From: Pseudophaeomoniella oleicola
Lineage: Eukaryota > Ascomycota > Eurotiomycetes > Phaeomoniellales > Phaeomoniellaceae
Assembly: GCA_003868215.1 (NCBI GenBank)
Contig: QWDQ01000011.1
Span: 372,001-436,000 of the forward strand
DNA: 64,000 bases
Direction: 5' to 3'
Part shown: in pieces, positions 53,927 to 64,000 of the stretch
How positions within the stretch are numbered: position 1 is the stretch's first letter
Layout: the number at the start of each line of letters is the position of its first letter
The notes under the pieces: model-generated
Database searches by the model: none
The model's input: only the letters and a program-made list of their open reading frames with translations
What the model was told of the DNA's origin: nothing
Program-made: the position numbers and the translations under genes

Positions 53927-56844
53927 ATGTTTCTAAAGTTGCCCTCCAGTCTGAAGTATCCCATCACTATCACCAAAATCCACAAGCGGGTGGGCGAAGA
54001 TGTTGCGCGCAATGAGACTCTCTTCGACTACACCTTCAAAGTGAAGGTGGCTTGGGGAAAGAGGGATAGTGATGAGGAGGAGCTAAGAGAGGAGATACAT
54101 GGCTCAAAATTCGAGAGCAGTGTCGAGGGGAAGTTGAAGCTGTGGGAAATCTGGGAAGGAGATGTCGTCCGCAGCCCGTGAGTCATGACCCATGTGCTTA
54201 AGAGATGCAATCGCTGATGGGTGTACAGGAGGGATGTCGTGGAAATCGAGGAACCGTGTTCCCATGACATACAAGTGAACGGCATGTGCGCAATGTGCGG
54301 GAAAGACATGACAATGTATGGACTCCTGCTGAACTATAAATTGGAGCATGTCCTGACAGCTGAATTTACAGGTTTGATTCTTACAACAGTGAAGCTACCG
54401 ATGCCGAGCGAGCGCCAATCCGGATGACACATGATACACAATCGCTGACCGTGAGCCAAGAGGAGGCAGCGCGAGTCGAGGAGGCAGCAAAACGAAGGTT
54501 ACTCGGGTCACGAAAACTGTCACTGGTGGTAGACCTCGATCAGACGATCATACACGCTGCCGTTGATCCAACGATAGCAGAATGGCAGAACGACCCCAAC
54601 AATCCTAATCACGAAGCAGTCAGAGACGTTCAAGCTTTCCAGCTCATTGATGATGGCCCTGGAATGCGTGGATGCTGGTACTATATCAAGTTGAGACCTG
54701 GTCTAATGGATTTCCTGGAGAGAATCTCCAAGATGTACGAATTGCACATCTATACTATGGGTACCAGGCAGTACGCTCAGCAGATTGCAAAGATCGTAGA
54801 TCCGACAAGGAAATACTTTGGTGACAGGATCCTCAGCCGAGATGAAAGTGGTAGCATGACGGCAAAGAGTCTGGCGCGTCTTTTCCCCGTTGACACAAAG
54901 ATGGTCGTAATCATTGATGACAGAGGCGATGTCTGGAAATGGAGTGACAATCTCGTCAAAGTTGCGCCTTTTGATTTCTTCGTTGGCATCGGTGACATCA
55001 ATGCCAGTTTTCTACCCAGAAAGCAAGAAATCCAGGCGGGCCCGGATGTCAAGAGTGAAGTTGAGAAGCCTCCACAACAAACAAACGGTGGCGCTGCCGA
55101 AGGAACCGAGCAGCGTGCAGATGTCTCTACCATCGACCAACTTGTTTCCATGAGCGGCGGTGATGATCCAACGGTCATTGAGTTACAAAGCAGCAAACAG
55201 GAAGAGGCAATAAGTTCACAGGTGGCCGACAAACCTCTTTTGCAAATGCAAAAGAGGCTGGATGAAGAAGATGAGGCTGCAGCTGCCGCAGAAGAACCTG
55301 TTTCTGCACCCTCATCGGATGGCGAAGTCAGCAAAGAGGATCCTCCCCGACTTAATGGCCATGCACGAGAGACCACAGAGGAATCCTCGTCGGAGGAGAC
55401 AACATCAGCAAAATCCTCCACAACTTCGAGTGCAAGCCACCCGAGGCATTCGGTACTTCACAACAACGACATGGAACTCATTCATCTTGAAAACGCGTTG
55501 ACGAATGTTCATGATACCTTTTACGCGGAATATGATAGACGCAGGATGTCCAATAAAGGAGGCCGAGTAGCTACCCTGGCAGGCAAGAGGAAATTGCCAT
55601 TAACGTCTACAGATTCTGATAGCGGCCCGTACGATCTAGTGCTGGTTCCGGATATCAAGTTTGTTATGCCGGCAATGAAGAGGAAAGCCCTCAGCGGAGT
55701 GCATATCGTGTTCTCTGGAGTTCTCCCTCTTGGAACCGATATCCAACGAGCAGACATATCAGTTTGGGCAAAGTCGTTCGGCGCGGTCATCGATCAGGAC
55801 ATACGAAAGAAAACTACGCACGTGGTGGCAGCGAGATCAGGAACAGCAAAGGTCAAACACGCATTGAAGCGGAGAAACGTGAAGGTTGTCAGTCCTAGGT
55901 GGCTCTTCCAATGCTTCAGTGAATGGACCAAGGTCGACGAGACTCCATACCTTCTTGAACCACGCGCCAGCACATCAACTCACGACTCTAAGCCGAGGAG
56001 CTCGGATGAGTTCATGAGACCTTTTTTGAGCTCCAGCGAAGAAGAGAGTGACGATGACGGCGACAAGGATGACGAGGAAGAAACAGATTCTGATACGAAT
56101 TCAAGAGAACGGGTGAAGAGACTGAGATTGGATACGGACCAACCTGCCGATGACGATGACATCATAAGGGACGTGGATGCCGAAGAAGACGATCCAAGAG
56201 CGGAAGTCAGTCCACTTACTCTTGACATGGATGAACGCAATGAAATTGACCAGGAATTAAAAGATTTCATGGGAAGTGATGCCGAAACTGATAGCGATAC
56301 GGAAAGTATTGCATCAATAAGAAATGGTCGGGGTGCCAACACACGGAAGCGGAAGCTAAATGAAATGGCTGAAGCGAACAACAACCCAAAAATGGATGAG
56401 ACGAGAGGGCCTGATGATCCGTCAGATCCCCTATTCACCCCAAAGGTTGAACGCACAACTGGTCTACGAAATGCTCTCCGTCCAGCAGCGGCAACAGCCG
56501 GTGACTTCAACACGGTGCCGGCTGCTGTTCTAGAAGGGCAGGTTCCCGACAACGATGAGACTATGGGAGAGCAAGAAGATATCGAGCGTGAAGAACTCGA
56601 TGAGGCGGCCGAGGAAGAGGATTCCGACGACGAGATAGCAAGAGAACTCGCACGTGAGATCGAAGATGACGAGACGTCCGACGAAGAGGCAGATGAAGCA
56701 GGCGGTGGCAATGCTGAAGAAGGAGGTTTCATGGGCGCGACTGGTGGGGGAGGCGGTGGCGTCAATGATATCGAGGAAGAGAAGCAAACGAAGACCAGGC
56801 AGATTGAGGGATGGTCTCAGGACCTGGATACGAAGAAAGGGTAG
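53927..56844 (+). CDS. FCP1: RNA polymerase II CTD phosphatase Fcp1
   Basis: Three exons (53927-54177, 54229-54315, 54372-56844) give 936 aa. The N-terminus MFLKLPSSLKYPITITKIHK is the Fcp1 biotinyl-like start; a Cys/His knuckle follows (CSHDIQVNGMCAMCGKDM), restored by splicing. The FCP homology domain has the catalytic DxDxT at D167-L-D169-Q-T171, then WYYIKLRPGLMDFLERISKM, ELHIYTMGTRQYAQQIAKIV and MVVIIDDRGDVW. A BRCT domain lies at about 548-640 (GVHIVFSGVLPLGTDIQ, VVSPRWLFQCFSEW). The C-terminal 290 residues are very acidic (EEESDDDGDKDDEEETDSD), the region that binds TFIIF/TFIIB in homologues. Fcp1 dephosphorylates Ser2/Ser5 of the Pol II CTD so the polymerase can be recycled. Confidence 0.94.
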
Positions 56845-57376
56845 ATGTATGAACTACACGGACATGACTGAGAGTTGAAGCGATTGGGCGGCAATACCGG
56901 TTATTCTTCTATGAATTGGATTCGATAGCGATTTGTATGAATGTGATTATCTATTGTGAGAGAGTCTTCTGGGACTTTTGATCCTATCTACAATGCGTGC
57001 AGAGTCGTACCCTATTGTAAGTTATTCGATTCCAATCAGATCACTGGACGAGGAAGCAAATGGCGTTTGATGGGAATGCGGTGCGGATTTGGGCGGAAAG
57101 TTCCATGAGTGCAGAGTTCATTCTTACTGTATCCGAAACCCAACTTCCGTCGTCATAGGTTCATCATTACAATTTACAATCATTACGTTTGGAGTCTGCA
57201 ACTGCCACCACAGTCGGGAATTGACGGTGTCGATATAAGAGTCAATCAGCCTGGCAATATGTTTACTATCTGCTCATCCATCTCTCATTCCTATCATCAT
57301 CCTCATCATCTTCATCATTCTCATCATCCTCATCATCCTCATCATCATCCAATCTACCCCCCTGAGAAAGACGATA
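56845..57376. promoter_or_regulatory. FCP1 3' flank and PMI promoter/leader
   Basis: 532 bp with no gene. The 3' part holds an ATC-triplet repeat just upstream of the PMI start codon (listed separately). Confidence 0.55.
57293..57350. repeat. (ATC)n-type microsatellite in the PMI leader
   Basis: About 58 bp of ATC units broken by CTC/TTC variants, ending 26 bp before the PMI start codon. Confidence 0.85.
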
Positions 57377-58783
57377 ATGGCTAGTTCTAGTTCTATTATC
57401 CAGCTGAAGTGTGAATGCAATGTAAACCATGACCCTGTTCCGGTTATCCGCCGCAGCTGAGATACACATACTGACACGTTTCATTCGTCACAGAACTATC
57501 CATGGGGCAAGACAGGCAAGGAATCTGCGGCTGCGAGGCTCTGCTCAAAGACTCCTGGGACTGGTTTCAAGTTGGATGAGTCCAAAGAATACGCAGAGGT
57601 GTGCACGAGCCGTCATAATGGTTGTTGATCCATTCAGCACCGACTGATATATGATATAGATGTGGATGGGCACATATCCAGAGTTACCAGCATATGTGCT
57701 GTCATCCGGAGAGCTTCTACAGGATGTCTTGAATCAGAATAAAGATGTCTTGATCGGCAAGACCGTCTTGGACAAGTTCGGCACAGATCTGCCATTCCTT
57801 CCAAAGGTTGGGGCAAAAACCCACATCCCTGGCCTATGTAGAGCTGACTTCAACAGGTCCTTTCCATAGCGAAGGCACTTCCGCTGCAACTTCATCCAAA
57901 CAAGGAGCTTTCAGCAAAGCTTCACCAGGAGGATCCCGAGAACTTTACCGATCCAAATCACAAGCCGGAAATTGCGGTTGCATTTGGTAAATTCGAGGTG
58001 TTCGCCGGTTTTAAGCCTGCAGAGCAGATCAAGGAGCTATTTGACTTGGAGCCACTGAAGCTAATAGACTTCAAATCGCCTTCGTCATGGTCCGCCGAGA
58101 CAGTTAGAGATGCATGTCGCGCTCTGCTCGTCGCTCCAGAAGATGTCGTACGGAAGGTATCCGATGGTTTGGCCAAGGTGTCGAAGGAGAAGCTCGGAAA
58201 TCAATCTTATATTCTCGACCTACTCCCACGGTTACAGGAACAATATTCGGCAGAGGACAATGGAAATCTGGTCACCTTGATCGCAATGAATTTTCTGGTG
58301 CTAGATGCTGGAGATGGACTCTACATTCCTGCAGATGGTATTCACGCCTACCTTTCTGGTGACATATTCGAATGCATGGCGAGGTCAAACAATGTGTTGA
58401 ATGTCGGCTTCTGTCCTCGCGCGGATCGGAATTCAGTTGACATGTTCACGAAGACCTTGACGTTCAACTCCATGGAAAAGCAGTCAATGTTGCTACCATC
58501 GAAACCATCCAAATTCAGCAAGAATGGCAAGACTGTCGTATATGCACCTGCGCTGAGTGAGTTCAACTTGTTGGTGACACGGCTGGGCAAAGGTGACTCG
58601 GAACGCGTGAGCAAAGTTGATGGGCCAAGTATTATGATTGTGCTCAACGGAAGTGGAAAGATGAAAGCTGGTGGTGAGTCAAAGGAATTGAAGGAAGGCT
58701 ACATCTTCTTCATCGGACAAGGTGTGGATGTCGACTTTGAAGCGGACGAAGGCCTTGTAGCCTACAGGGCGTATGCGGATTAG
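57377..58783 (+). CDS. PMI40: Mannose-6-phosphate isomerase, type I
   Basis: Four exons, 57377-57421 (45 nt), 57494-57598, 57660-57806 and 57857-58783, give 407 aa. The first join yields IIQLKCECNNYPWGKTGKES, the conserved start of PMI; the second yields YAEMWMGTYPELPAY. Zinc ligands lie in LQLHPNKE and the NHKPEIAVAFGKF segment. The active-site region includes GDGLYIPADGIHAYLSGDIF and ECMARSNNVLNVGFCPR; the C-terminal cupin holds GPSIMIVLNGSGKM and FFIGQGVDVDFEADEG. The enzyme interconverts fructose-6-P and mannose-6-P, the entry to GDP-mannose for cell-wall mannan, N-glycans and GPI anchors. It acts in the cytosol. Length is close to yeast Pmi40 (429 aa). Confidence 0.95.
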
Positions 58784-59400
58784 AAGCACAAAAGGGAAAA
58801 TGAGTCTATAGGGCACCGGGAAAAAGCTCTTTGCTACGAAAAGCAAAGGTATTGATAATCGATGATGACAGTCACGACCAATATTGTATTCTTCTTCAAT
58901 TTTCGTAATGGTCTGATGGTGACCGATCGTGATATGTCGCTTTGCTGAGCACCGCTACTTGACAACCTTAGACTCTCAGACTGTTGTTGTCCATCTCTGT
59001 GCATTTTCTCATTCTTATCGCATATTTGGTCCATCTCCTATTACTACTTAAGATCTATATGATATCGAGATCCTTTGCCTTTACTGCAGTATATAACGTA
59101 GACGAGCATTGTCAACGGTAGCTTCCAATCAACCCGATAATATGTCTGGCCATCTAAATATATAGAAGGGATCTAATAATCTACCTTACCTGTCTAATGA
59201 CGTATTACTGCATAACGTACTTTATATCGTCCTCTTACTGTGTCCCCATTTTAAGAAGATATATGTAAAATAAGTAACTGGCAACAACGAACGCCGCCCC
59301 CCTTTTTTTTCTCTCTCGAGTTACCCAAACCTCTCTTACGATTTGGAACAGGAAAAGCAAGCGGAAGAATTCGGCGAAAAAGAAGAAAAACGGAAAGAAA
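58784..59400. other. Intergenic region, PMI 3' flank / zinc-knuckle gene promoter
   Basis: 617 bp, no gene seen. A T tract and CT run lie at about 59303-59318. TGACGTAT occurs near 59198-59205. Confidence 0.5.
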
Positions 59401-60824
59401 ATGTCATGGATGGATTCATGGTCTCGGCCGAAAAAGCAGAGCGCCGTGCCGCCTCCGTTGTATCTCACGGCGAGGGGAGGGGAGGTTAGTTGGTGTCGGA
59501 GTTGTGGGAGGGTTATTGGTAGGTTTTTCTTGATTCTGGTTTCGTTTGGGGGTTTTGAGGATGGCATTGGGGATGAGGTTGGGATTCTAGAGAGAGCGAG
59601 ACTAACCATCCGACAGACCAGAAGAAGACCCAAGCAGCCAAAGCCAAAGCAAATAACCCGATCAGGTACTGTTCGGACCGCTGTCGACACCAGAAACCAG
59701 GACCGAAGGATAGAAAGATCGAGAGGGCGATCTATCTGCTGCTTGAAGGTCAAGAAGTCCGGCCCTTATTTACTGCAGAGGGGTCTGATCATGGGTCTTC
59801 AACATCTACGACAGTATCAAGTACGATTTTCTCTGTCCCTGCGAAAGCAAGTTCAGCAGCAGCAGTATCGACGACCGCAAAGAAAGCCAAAGCCACGGTG
59901 AAAGGAGACAAGCGGATCATTGTGTCATGTGATGAAATTGAAGAAGCTGTATTCGGTTCGAGGTTCGACCCGGAAAAGATCTACGGTAGGAAGAGAAACC
60001 GTGCAACTCGTGTCATTGGGGGGACTGGAAAGGATGAAGAATGGAAAAGTGTCGACATGGAGAGTGATGATGATGATGCCGCACACGACGACAACAACAA
60101 CGACGACGAACCAGATGACAACGACCATTACCAGCAAGCAGTCGACGACAATGACTTCCAACCAACAACCACCACCTTGACCTCACCACCCAACCCCACC
60201 GCCCCCCCTCGTATCCGCCCCCCTCAATCCCAATCCGAAACCAACTTCTCCATCGGCGGCGAACGCAGCCGCGCCGAACGCAAACCCGAAACCGAAACCG
60301 ACCTCGAGCGCCGGAAAGAAGGCCAAAGAAGAGCAGAGGAGCGAGAGATGGTGCGTCGAGCGGCGAGGCGAGCCGTCATCTTTGGTCTCGAGATCCCTGT
60401 CGTCACCGCTATCAACCGCGATCACGAGCACGAGCACGACCTCAACCCCGACAGAAACGCAGAAGCCACGGAAAGGCCAAGCCTAGAGACCACCACCACC
60501 ATCACACCTGGCTCTTCTTCGAAAATCTCCTCCTCTCTCGAGAATCCCTCAACAACCCCTCAATCCAACAACAACAACAACAGCAGTAAAACACGAAAAT
60601 CAAGACGGAAAGGAAAGCCCTCCTCCTTAATCGACGACGACGACGACAAGACACAACAACAAAAAGCTTCTACTCCCAAAAAGGTTAAGAAATGCGAAGC
60701 TCTAATGATGATGACCACCACCACCACCACCAACAACAGTACAGTTGTGGTAGTAGAACCGAGTTTCGCAAAGGGAAATTGGTGTGTGCGATGGAGAGAG
60801 GATGAGGAAGAAGGGGATCAGTAA
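59401..60824 (+). CDS. Fungal conserved protein with C-x2-C / C-x3-C zinc-knuckle pattern, function unknown
   Basis: Two exons, 59401-59518 and 59617-60824, joined across a 98-nt intron, give 441 aa. The N-terminus MSWMDSWSRPKKQSAVPPPL leads to C32-x2-C35 (SWCRSCGRVI). After a basic linker comes C58-x3-C62 in RYCSDRCRHQKPGPKDRKIE. The spacing and the YCSDRCR wording resemble the small DUF2256-type zinc domain of bacteria. A conserved block follows (KRIIVSCDEIEEAVFGSRFD, then EKIYGRKRNRATRVIGG). The second half is low complexity: Asp/Asn runs, Pro/Thr runs, an RRAARRAVIFGLEIP helix, then Asn, Lys/Arg and Thr runs. I would expect a nucleic-acid- or protein-binding role, but no function is known to me. 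The start is firm because the first seven residues look conserved-type (Trp-rich) and the frame is closed upstream. Confidence 0.7.
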
Positions 60825-61164
60825 ATGAAACAGAACAATGGTTAGTTGATGGGGTTAGATAGAATATGCACCTATTTAATTATTAATCTAACAAGGGAAA
60901 AAAAAAAAAAAAGAACCAGGACTGACTGGACTGGATTGATACAAACATGCTAAGTGATTAGCTAGGATAAGATAAGATAAAGAGACTCCCATAAGAAAAG
61001 AACCCTTCGCCCCGATTCTACCTTGGGGTACCTTAGGTACTTGCCTGACCTACTCATGACGCCTACAAAACCGACCAAACCAAAGTCGAAATCCATTTTT
61101 CATCCTTCATCATCCTCCTCCTTCCTCCGGCGCGCACATTTTAATCACTAGTGCACTTCTCCTT
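60825..61164. other. Convergent intergenic region
   Basis: 340 bp of 3' flanks with an A tract at about 60897-60912, GATAA repeats near 60966-60980, and a TACCTTAGGTA palindrome at 61029-61039. No gene was seen. Confidence 0.6.
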
Positions 61165-63933
61165 TCATCTTTCCGTTCTGATCTTCTCCTTCTCCTTCTC
61201 CTTCTCGCGCTCCCTCCGCCTGATATTAACAGGCCGATAGACGTCGTTGAAATTCATGACGACGCCCAAAAATCGCATGTCGACGTCCGGTTGGTGCGCG
61301 AGGTCGTAGAGAAACATGAGCAGGCGGGAACGGAAGGAGGAGCGGAGGTGGAGGAGGTTGTGGCGGATGGTCGAGAGGTGGGTTTGGTCTGTGGTGGTAG
61401 AGCTAGAAGGATTTCCAGGGGTCGGCGAAGATGGTTTCGTGGTGGAGGCGGTTGAGGTGTGGAGAAGGGAAGGGGTGGATGAGCGAGACTGTTGTTGCTG
61501 TTGTTGAGATGGTAAGAGGTCTTTTTCGGTTATACCCCATCTCCCTGCTGCTGTACGCTTTTCGATTGTCATTGCGAAGTCTTGGCGGCGGGTGAATTCG
61601 GCGACAGAGAAAGAGTAGAGGGATTCGACGGCGTCTTTGTAGGAAAGCATGTCTTTCAGGATGTAGTGAAGTTGTGCTAAGAAACTATCTTCACGTGCAC
61701 CTGTTGTTGCGTGCCGTTGGGACCCGAGCAAGCCTTTATGGGTAATGCTTGTGATATACTTCGTGTGAGCGTCGATGAGGTCATCGAGTGTGCAGTCAGG
61801 AGCACTTGTACGTGACTGAAACGCCGTCCAGGCAGATTCAATGACTTCGAAGAGGATGTAGTATTGTAGTTGAGAGATGAAGTGGATCATTTCGTGGATT
61901 GTCGAACGAGCATGATGAAAATCACGGCCCACAAGAGATTGTACAGATGGGTCTGAGAGAACGCCACGGGAGCCGGTGGTGCAGCGACGAAAGATCGAGG
62001 AGAGAGAGAACTCGACGCGCTTGATACGCCACAAGAGATTGAATATCTTGAGGTATTGTGTCGAGGCCCATTGAGTAATGACGACGTCGCAAGGCGGTGA
62101 TATCTTGTATTCTAGGGTAAAACAATCCCAGCCGATCTCACCAGATGATAGCTCCAACATTCGCGCATCAAGCCGACGAAGAACATCTGGGCTGTCATAT
62201 TGAGCATTGGAATATTTGATAGCATGTTCAAGTTGAGAGGTCAATGTATGGCGATATTGTGAGTTTGCAGGTCTATCCAGGTTCGGGGACAAGGACTCCA
62301 TGAGTAGAGCGATGAAGTCTCCTTGTGAAAGAAGGAGGTATTTCTTCATGGCAGCTAAATGCGTGAAAAGATCATATTTCGTAGACATGAGATGCGTCAG
62401 TCGTGACATCGTAAGTTTATAGGCGGTCGTGATAGAAGTTTCGAGGGTGGTAGTAGGAGAGTTGTAGCTGAGGGACTGTGTGTGTGCGCGTGAATATTGA
62501 TTGACCCAATCCGAGTCTGCACAGTTGTGTCTGATGAAATTGAGAGACTTTCCGATGAGAAAGATCTTTTTTGAGAATTCGGGAGCAATGATTGAGGGAA
62601 CCATGTCAGGATCGAGCTTATATTTGGCTTCCCAGACAGATGTTGATACTCGTCTAGGATCAATATCAGCTTGTCGCGAAGGGTCGGGCTCGATCACGAA
62701 AAACTCATGATAAGGATCTACAAGCTCTCCGTCATATATCCAACGTTGAAGCATGTCATAGAACGGCCGAGTGACATGCACTAAGAGCCGCTCTGCAAAT
62801 GCACCAACAAAAGGATCCCCGTGTGACGAAGAGAACCCATGTATCAAGGAGATGATCTGACCTCCCTTTTTGGTTTTCGACTCCTCTACTATGAGGCTCA
62901 TCAGACGCAGACCCATAGTAGCGTCCCTCGTCCAGACTACACATCGTTTCAGCGTCACTCCAGCCTTCCTGACCGCCGGTGTGGTATCGTCTTTTTCTAG
63001 CGCTGCCAGAGACCTTCGGATTTCCCCCTCCAAAGTAGACACCAAGCTCAGATAAGATCGCAATTCACTGCTGATTGCGGCACGCAAGCTTTGAGTAATC
63101 AGACCACCCTCTGAGTCCTCAATAAACTCCGTCAATCCTCGATACAGTAAACATGGTTCGGCCAGGGTATGTAATAACGAGATGAGAGGAATAGGAAGCG
63201 TTGGAGGAAGTTTAACAGATGTCGGCGTGTCAAAATCTAGATACGCTGAAGATAGGCCTTGAAGATTGAAAGGCAAGTCACGTAGTAGAGCAGTTTCTGG
63301 AGGATCTATTGTGTAGTCTTTTCGTGCTTCTTCAGCTTCGTCCGATCGTGGTTCTTCAGCAACTTTGGCTGCCGGCTCAGGACGATTCGTTTGTTGTCGT
63401 TCGCGTGCAAGTAGCCCACCTGCAACACGACTCTCTCTGCCTGATGGAATAACAGTTGGGCTCCCTTTCCCAGTGTCCGATGGCTTTGGTGGGCGCTTTT
63501 GTTTAGCATCTCCCGCGCGCGGGATGTTGTCAAGCTGGGGTGAATCTAACAGTGGGCTTCTGAGAGCGTTTGGCGAGAGCTTCGCTTCGTTATCGGTCTC
63601 TGAAATTTGATAGAGGAGGTACAGAATAGACCATTTCTGGTTCAGCACCGGAATGGAAAGTAGACGGTTGTAAAGATTGCTGAACTTAGCAGCTTTCTCG
63701 GGCGAAGGGTTTGTGCGCAACAATTTGCGCTTTATCAGGTCTGCTGCTTGATTGATATCGTGAGACGTGGGCTGTGATGCCGCTGCATCTACTATGCTAC
63801 GGCCATATTCGATGGTGTTGTCGATGCGCTCATCGGTTTCGTCGTCGTCTTCGCCTGGTAGTTGCGGGGGAATCAGAGTCTCGAAGAGGGTGCGCAGGGC
63901 ATCATTTACCCTCTTCGCGCGGTCGTCGCCCAT
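61165..63933 (-). CDS. SPC98: Gamma-tubulin complex component 3 (GCP3/Spc98/Alp6)
   Basis: A single exon of 922 aa. Residues 1-120 form the helical N-terminal extension (AADLIKRKLLRTNPSPEKAA, FSNLYNRLLSIPVLNQKWSI), then a linker. The GCP N-terminal (grip1) domain starts near residue 211 (ETALLRDLPFNLQGLSSAYL) and includes LISLLHTLAEPCLLYRGLTE, FVGAFAERLLVHVTRPFYDM and WIYDGELVDPYHEFFV. The C-terminal (grip2) gamma-tubulin-binding domain holds LTHLMSTKYDLFTHLAAMKK, YLLLSQGDFIALLMESL, FNLLWRIKRVEFSLSSIFRR and MIHFISQLQYYILFEVIESA, ending with a VDMRFLGVVMNFNDVY stretch. A Gln/Ser/Pro/Thr-rich insert lies at about 800-850. GCP3 is a core part of the gamma-tubulin small complex that nucleates microtubules at spindle pole bodies. 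The gene is complete, with its start 67 bp from the window edge. Confidence 0.93.
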   Translation of the reverse strand: MGDDRAKRVNDALRTLFETLIPPQLPGEDDDETDERIDNTIEYGRSIVDAAASQPTSHDINQAADLIKRKLLRTNPSPEKAAKFSNLYNRLLSIPVLNQKWSILYLLYQISETDNEAKLSPNALRSPLLDSPQLDNIPRAGDAKQKRPPKPSDTGKGSPTVIPSGRESRVAGGLLARERQQTNRPEPAAKVAEEPRSDEAEEARKDYTIDPPETALLRDLPFNLQGLSSAYLDFDTPTSVKLPPTLPIPLISLLHTLAEPCLLYRGLTEFIEDSEGGLITQSLRAAISSELRSYLSLVSTLEGEIRRSLAALEKDDTTPAVRKAGVTLKRCVVWTRDATMGLRLMSLIVEESKTKKGGQIISLIHGFSSSHGDPFVGAFAERLLVHVTRPFYDMLQRWIYDGELVDPYHEFFVIEPDPSRQADIDPRRVSTSVWEAKYKLDPDMVPSIIAPEFSKKIFLIGKSLNFIRHNCADSDWVNQYSRAHTQSLSYNSPTTTLETSITTAYKLTMSRLTHLMSTKYDLFTHLAAMKKYLLLSQGDFIALLMESLSPNLDRPANSQYRHTLTSQLEHAIKYSNAQYDSPDVLRRLDARMLELSSGEIGWDCFTLEYKISPPCDVVITQWASTQYLKIFNLLWRIKRVEFSLSSIFRRCTTGSRGVLSDPSVQSLVGRDFHHARSTIHEMIHFISQLQYYILFEVIESAWTAFQSRTSAPDCTLDDLIDAHTKYITSITHKGLLGSQRHATTGAREDSFLAQLHYILKDMLSYKDAVESLYSFSVAEFTRRQDFAMTIEKRTAAGRWGITEKDLLPSQQQQQQSRSSTPSLLHTSTASTTKPSSPTPGNPSSSTTTDQTHLSTIRHNLLHLRSSFRSRLLMFLYDLAHQPDVDMRFLGVVMNFNDVYRPVNIRRREREKEKEKEKIRTER

Positions 63934-64000
63934 GCTCAGGTGATTGATTGTGCCCTATGACCACCATCACCTTTGGCGACAACTTCGACGCGTTGGCGTT

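Noticed and set aside
54777-55421. 214-codon minus frame antisense to FCP1
   Set aside because: It overlaps the well-supported phosphatase domain and has no family motif.
55980-56765. 261-codon Ser-rich frame antisense to the FCP1 tail
   Set aside because: It is the mirror of the Asp/Glu codon runs of FCP1 (GAA/GAT read backwards as TTC/ATC/TCN); composition explains it.

Overview
The window reads as gene-dense nuclear DNA of a filamentous ascomycete (Pezizomycotina). Almost every gene is interrupted by one to four short GT-AG introns, mostly 47-75 nt. The gene set includes families that such fungi keep but budding yeast has lost or replaced: eIF3 subunits e and k, cofactor-independent phosphoglycerate mutase, and an AtfA-type bZIP factor. 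A class-level guess (Leotiomycete-like) would be inference only. I rebuilt 25 coding genes, one of them cut by the left edge, by joining exons so that reading frame, splice sites and family motifs agree.

Layout. 0-7.4 kb: 5' end of a SnoaL/NTF2-like protein (-), TSR4 (+), eIF3k (-), LST7/folliculin (-). 7.4-12 kb: a microsatellite-rich promoter region, then an ACS-family MFS permease (+). 12.6-16.2 kb: GRC3 (-) and RPA34 (+), divergent over 303 bp. 17-24.5 kb: cytosolic SHMT (+), MED9 (-), iPGM (+), prefoldin 6 (-), VPS4 (+), alternating strands in compact convergent and divergent pairs. 25.2-36.7 kb, all minus strand: an unrecognised nuclear-looking coiled-coil protein, an alpha-glucoside-type sugar transporter, an intracellular S9C dipeptidyl/acylaminoacyl peptidase and the stress bZIP ATF1. 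39.9-42.7 kb: eIF3e (-) and mitoribosomal mL49 (+). 45.7-60.8 kb, all plus strand: SWI1, RPT3, PEP4, FCP1, phosphomannose isomerase and an unrecognised protein with a C-x2-C/C-x3-C zinc-knuckle pattern. 61.2-63.9 kb: GCP3/Spc98 (-).

The content is mostly housekeeping: ribosome biogenesis (TSR4, GRC3, RPA34), translation (eIF3k, eIF3e, mL49), Pol II control (MED9, SWI1, FCP1, ATF1), proteolysis (RPT3, PEP4, DPP), membrane traffic and nutrient signalling (VPS4, LST7), primary metabolism (SHMT, iPGM, PMI), uptake (two MFS carriers) and the cytoskeleton (prefoldin 6, GCP3). The genes do not form a pathway cluster. The closest to a functional pair is GRC3-RPA34, two rRNA-production genes sharing one short promoter.

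I saw no rRNA, tRNA, CRISPR array, transposon, virus-like element or secondary-metabolite cluster, and no clear undescribed system. The points most worth a second look are a nine-codon uORF whose stop overlaps the SWI1 start codon, the two unrecognised proteins, a stop-free in-frame intron in the ACS permease, CRE-like sites in and upstream of ATF1, an RRPE-like site between GRC3 and RPA34, and a recurring intergenic TACCTAGGTA palindrome.
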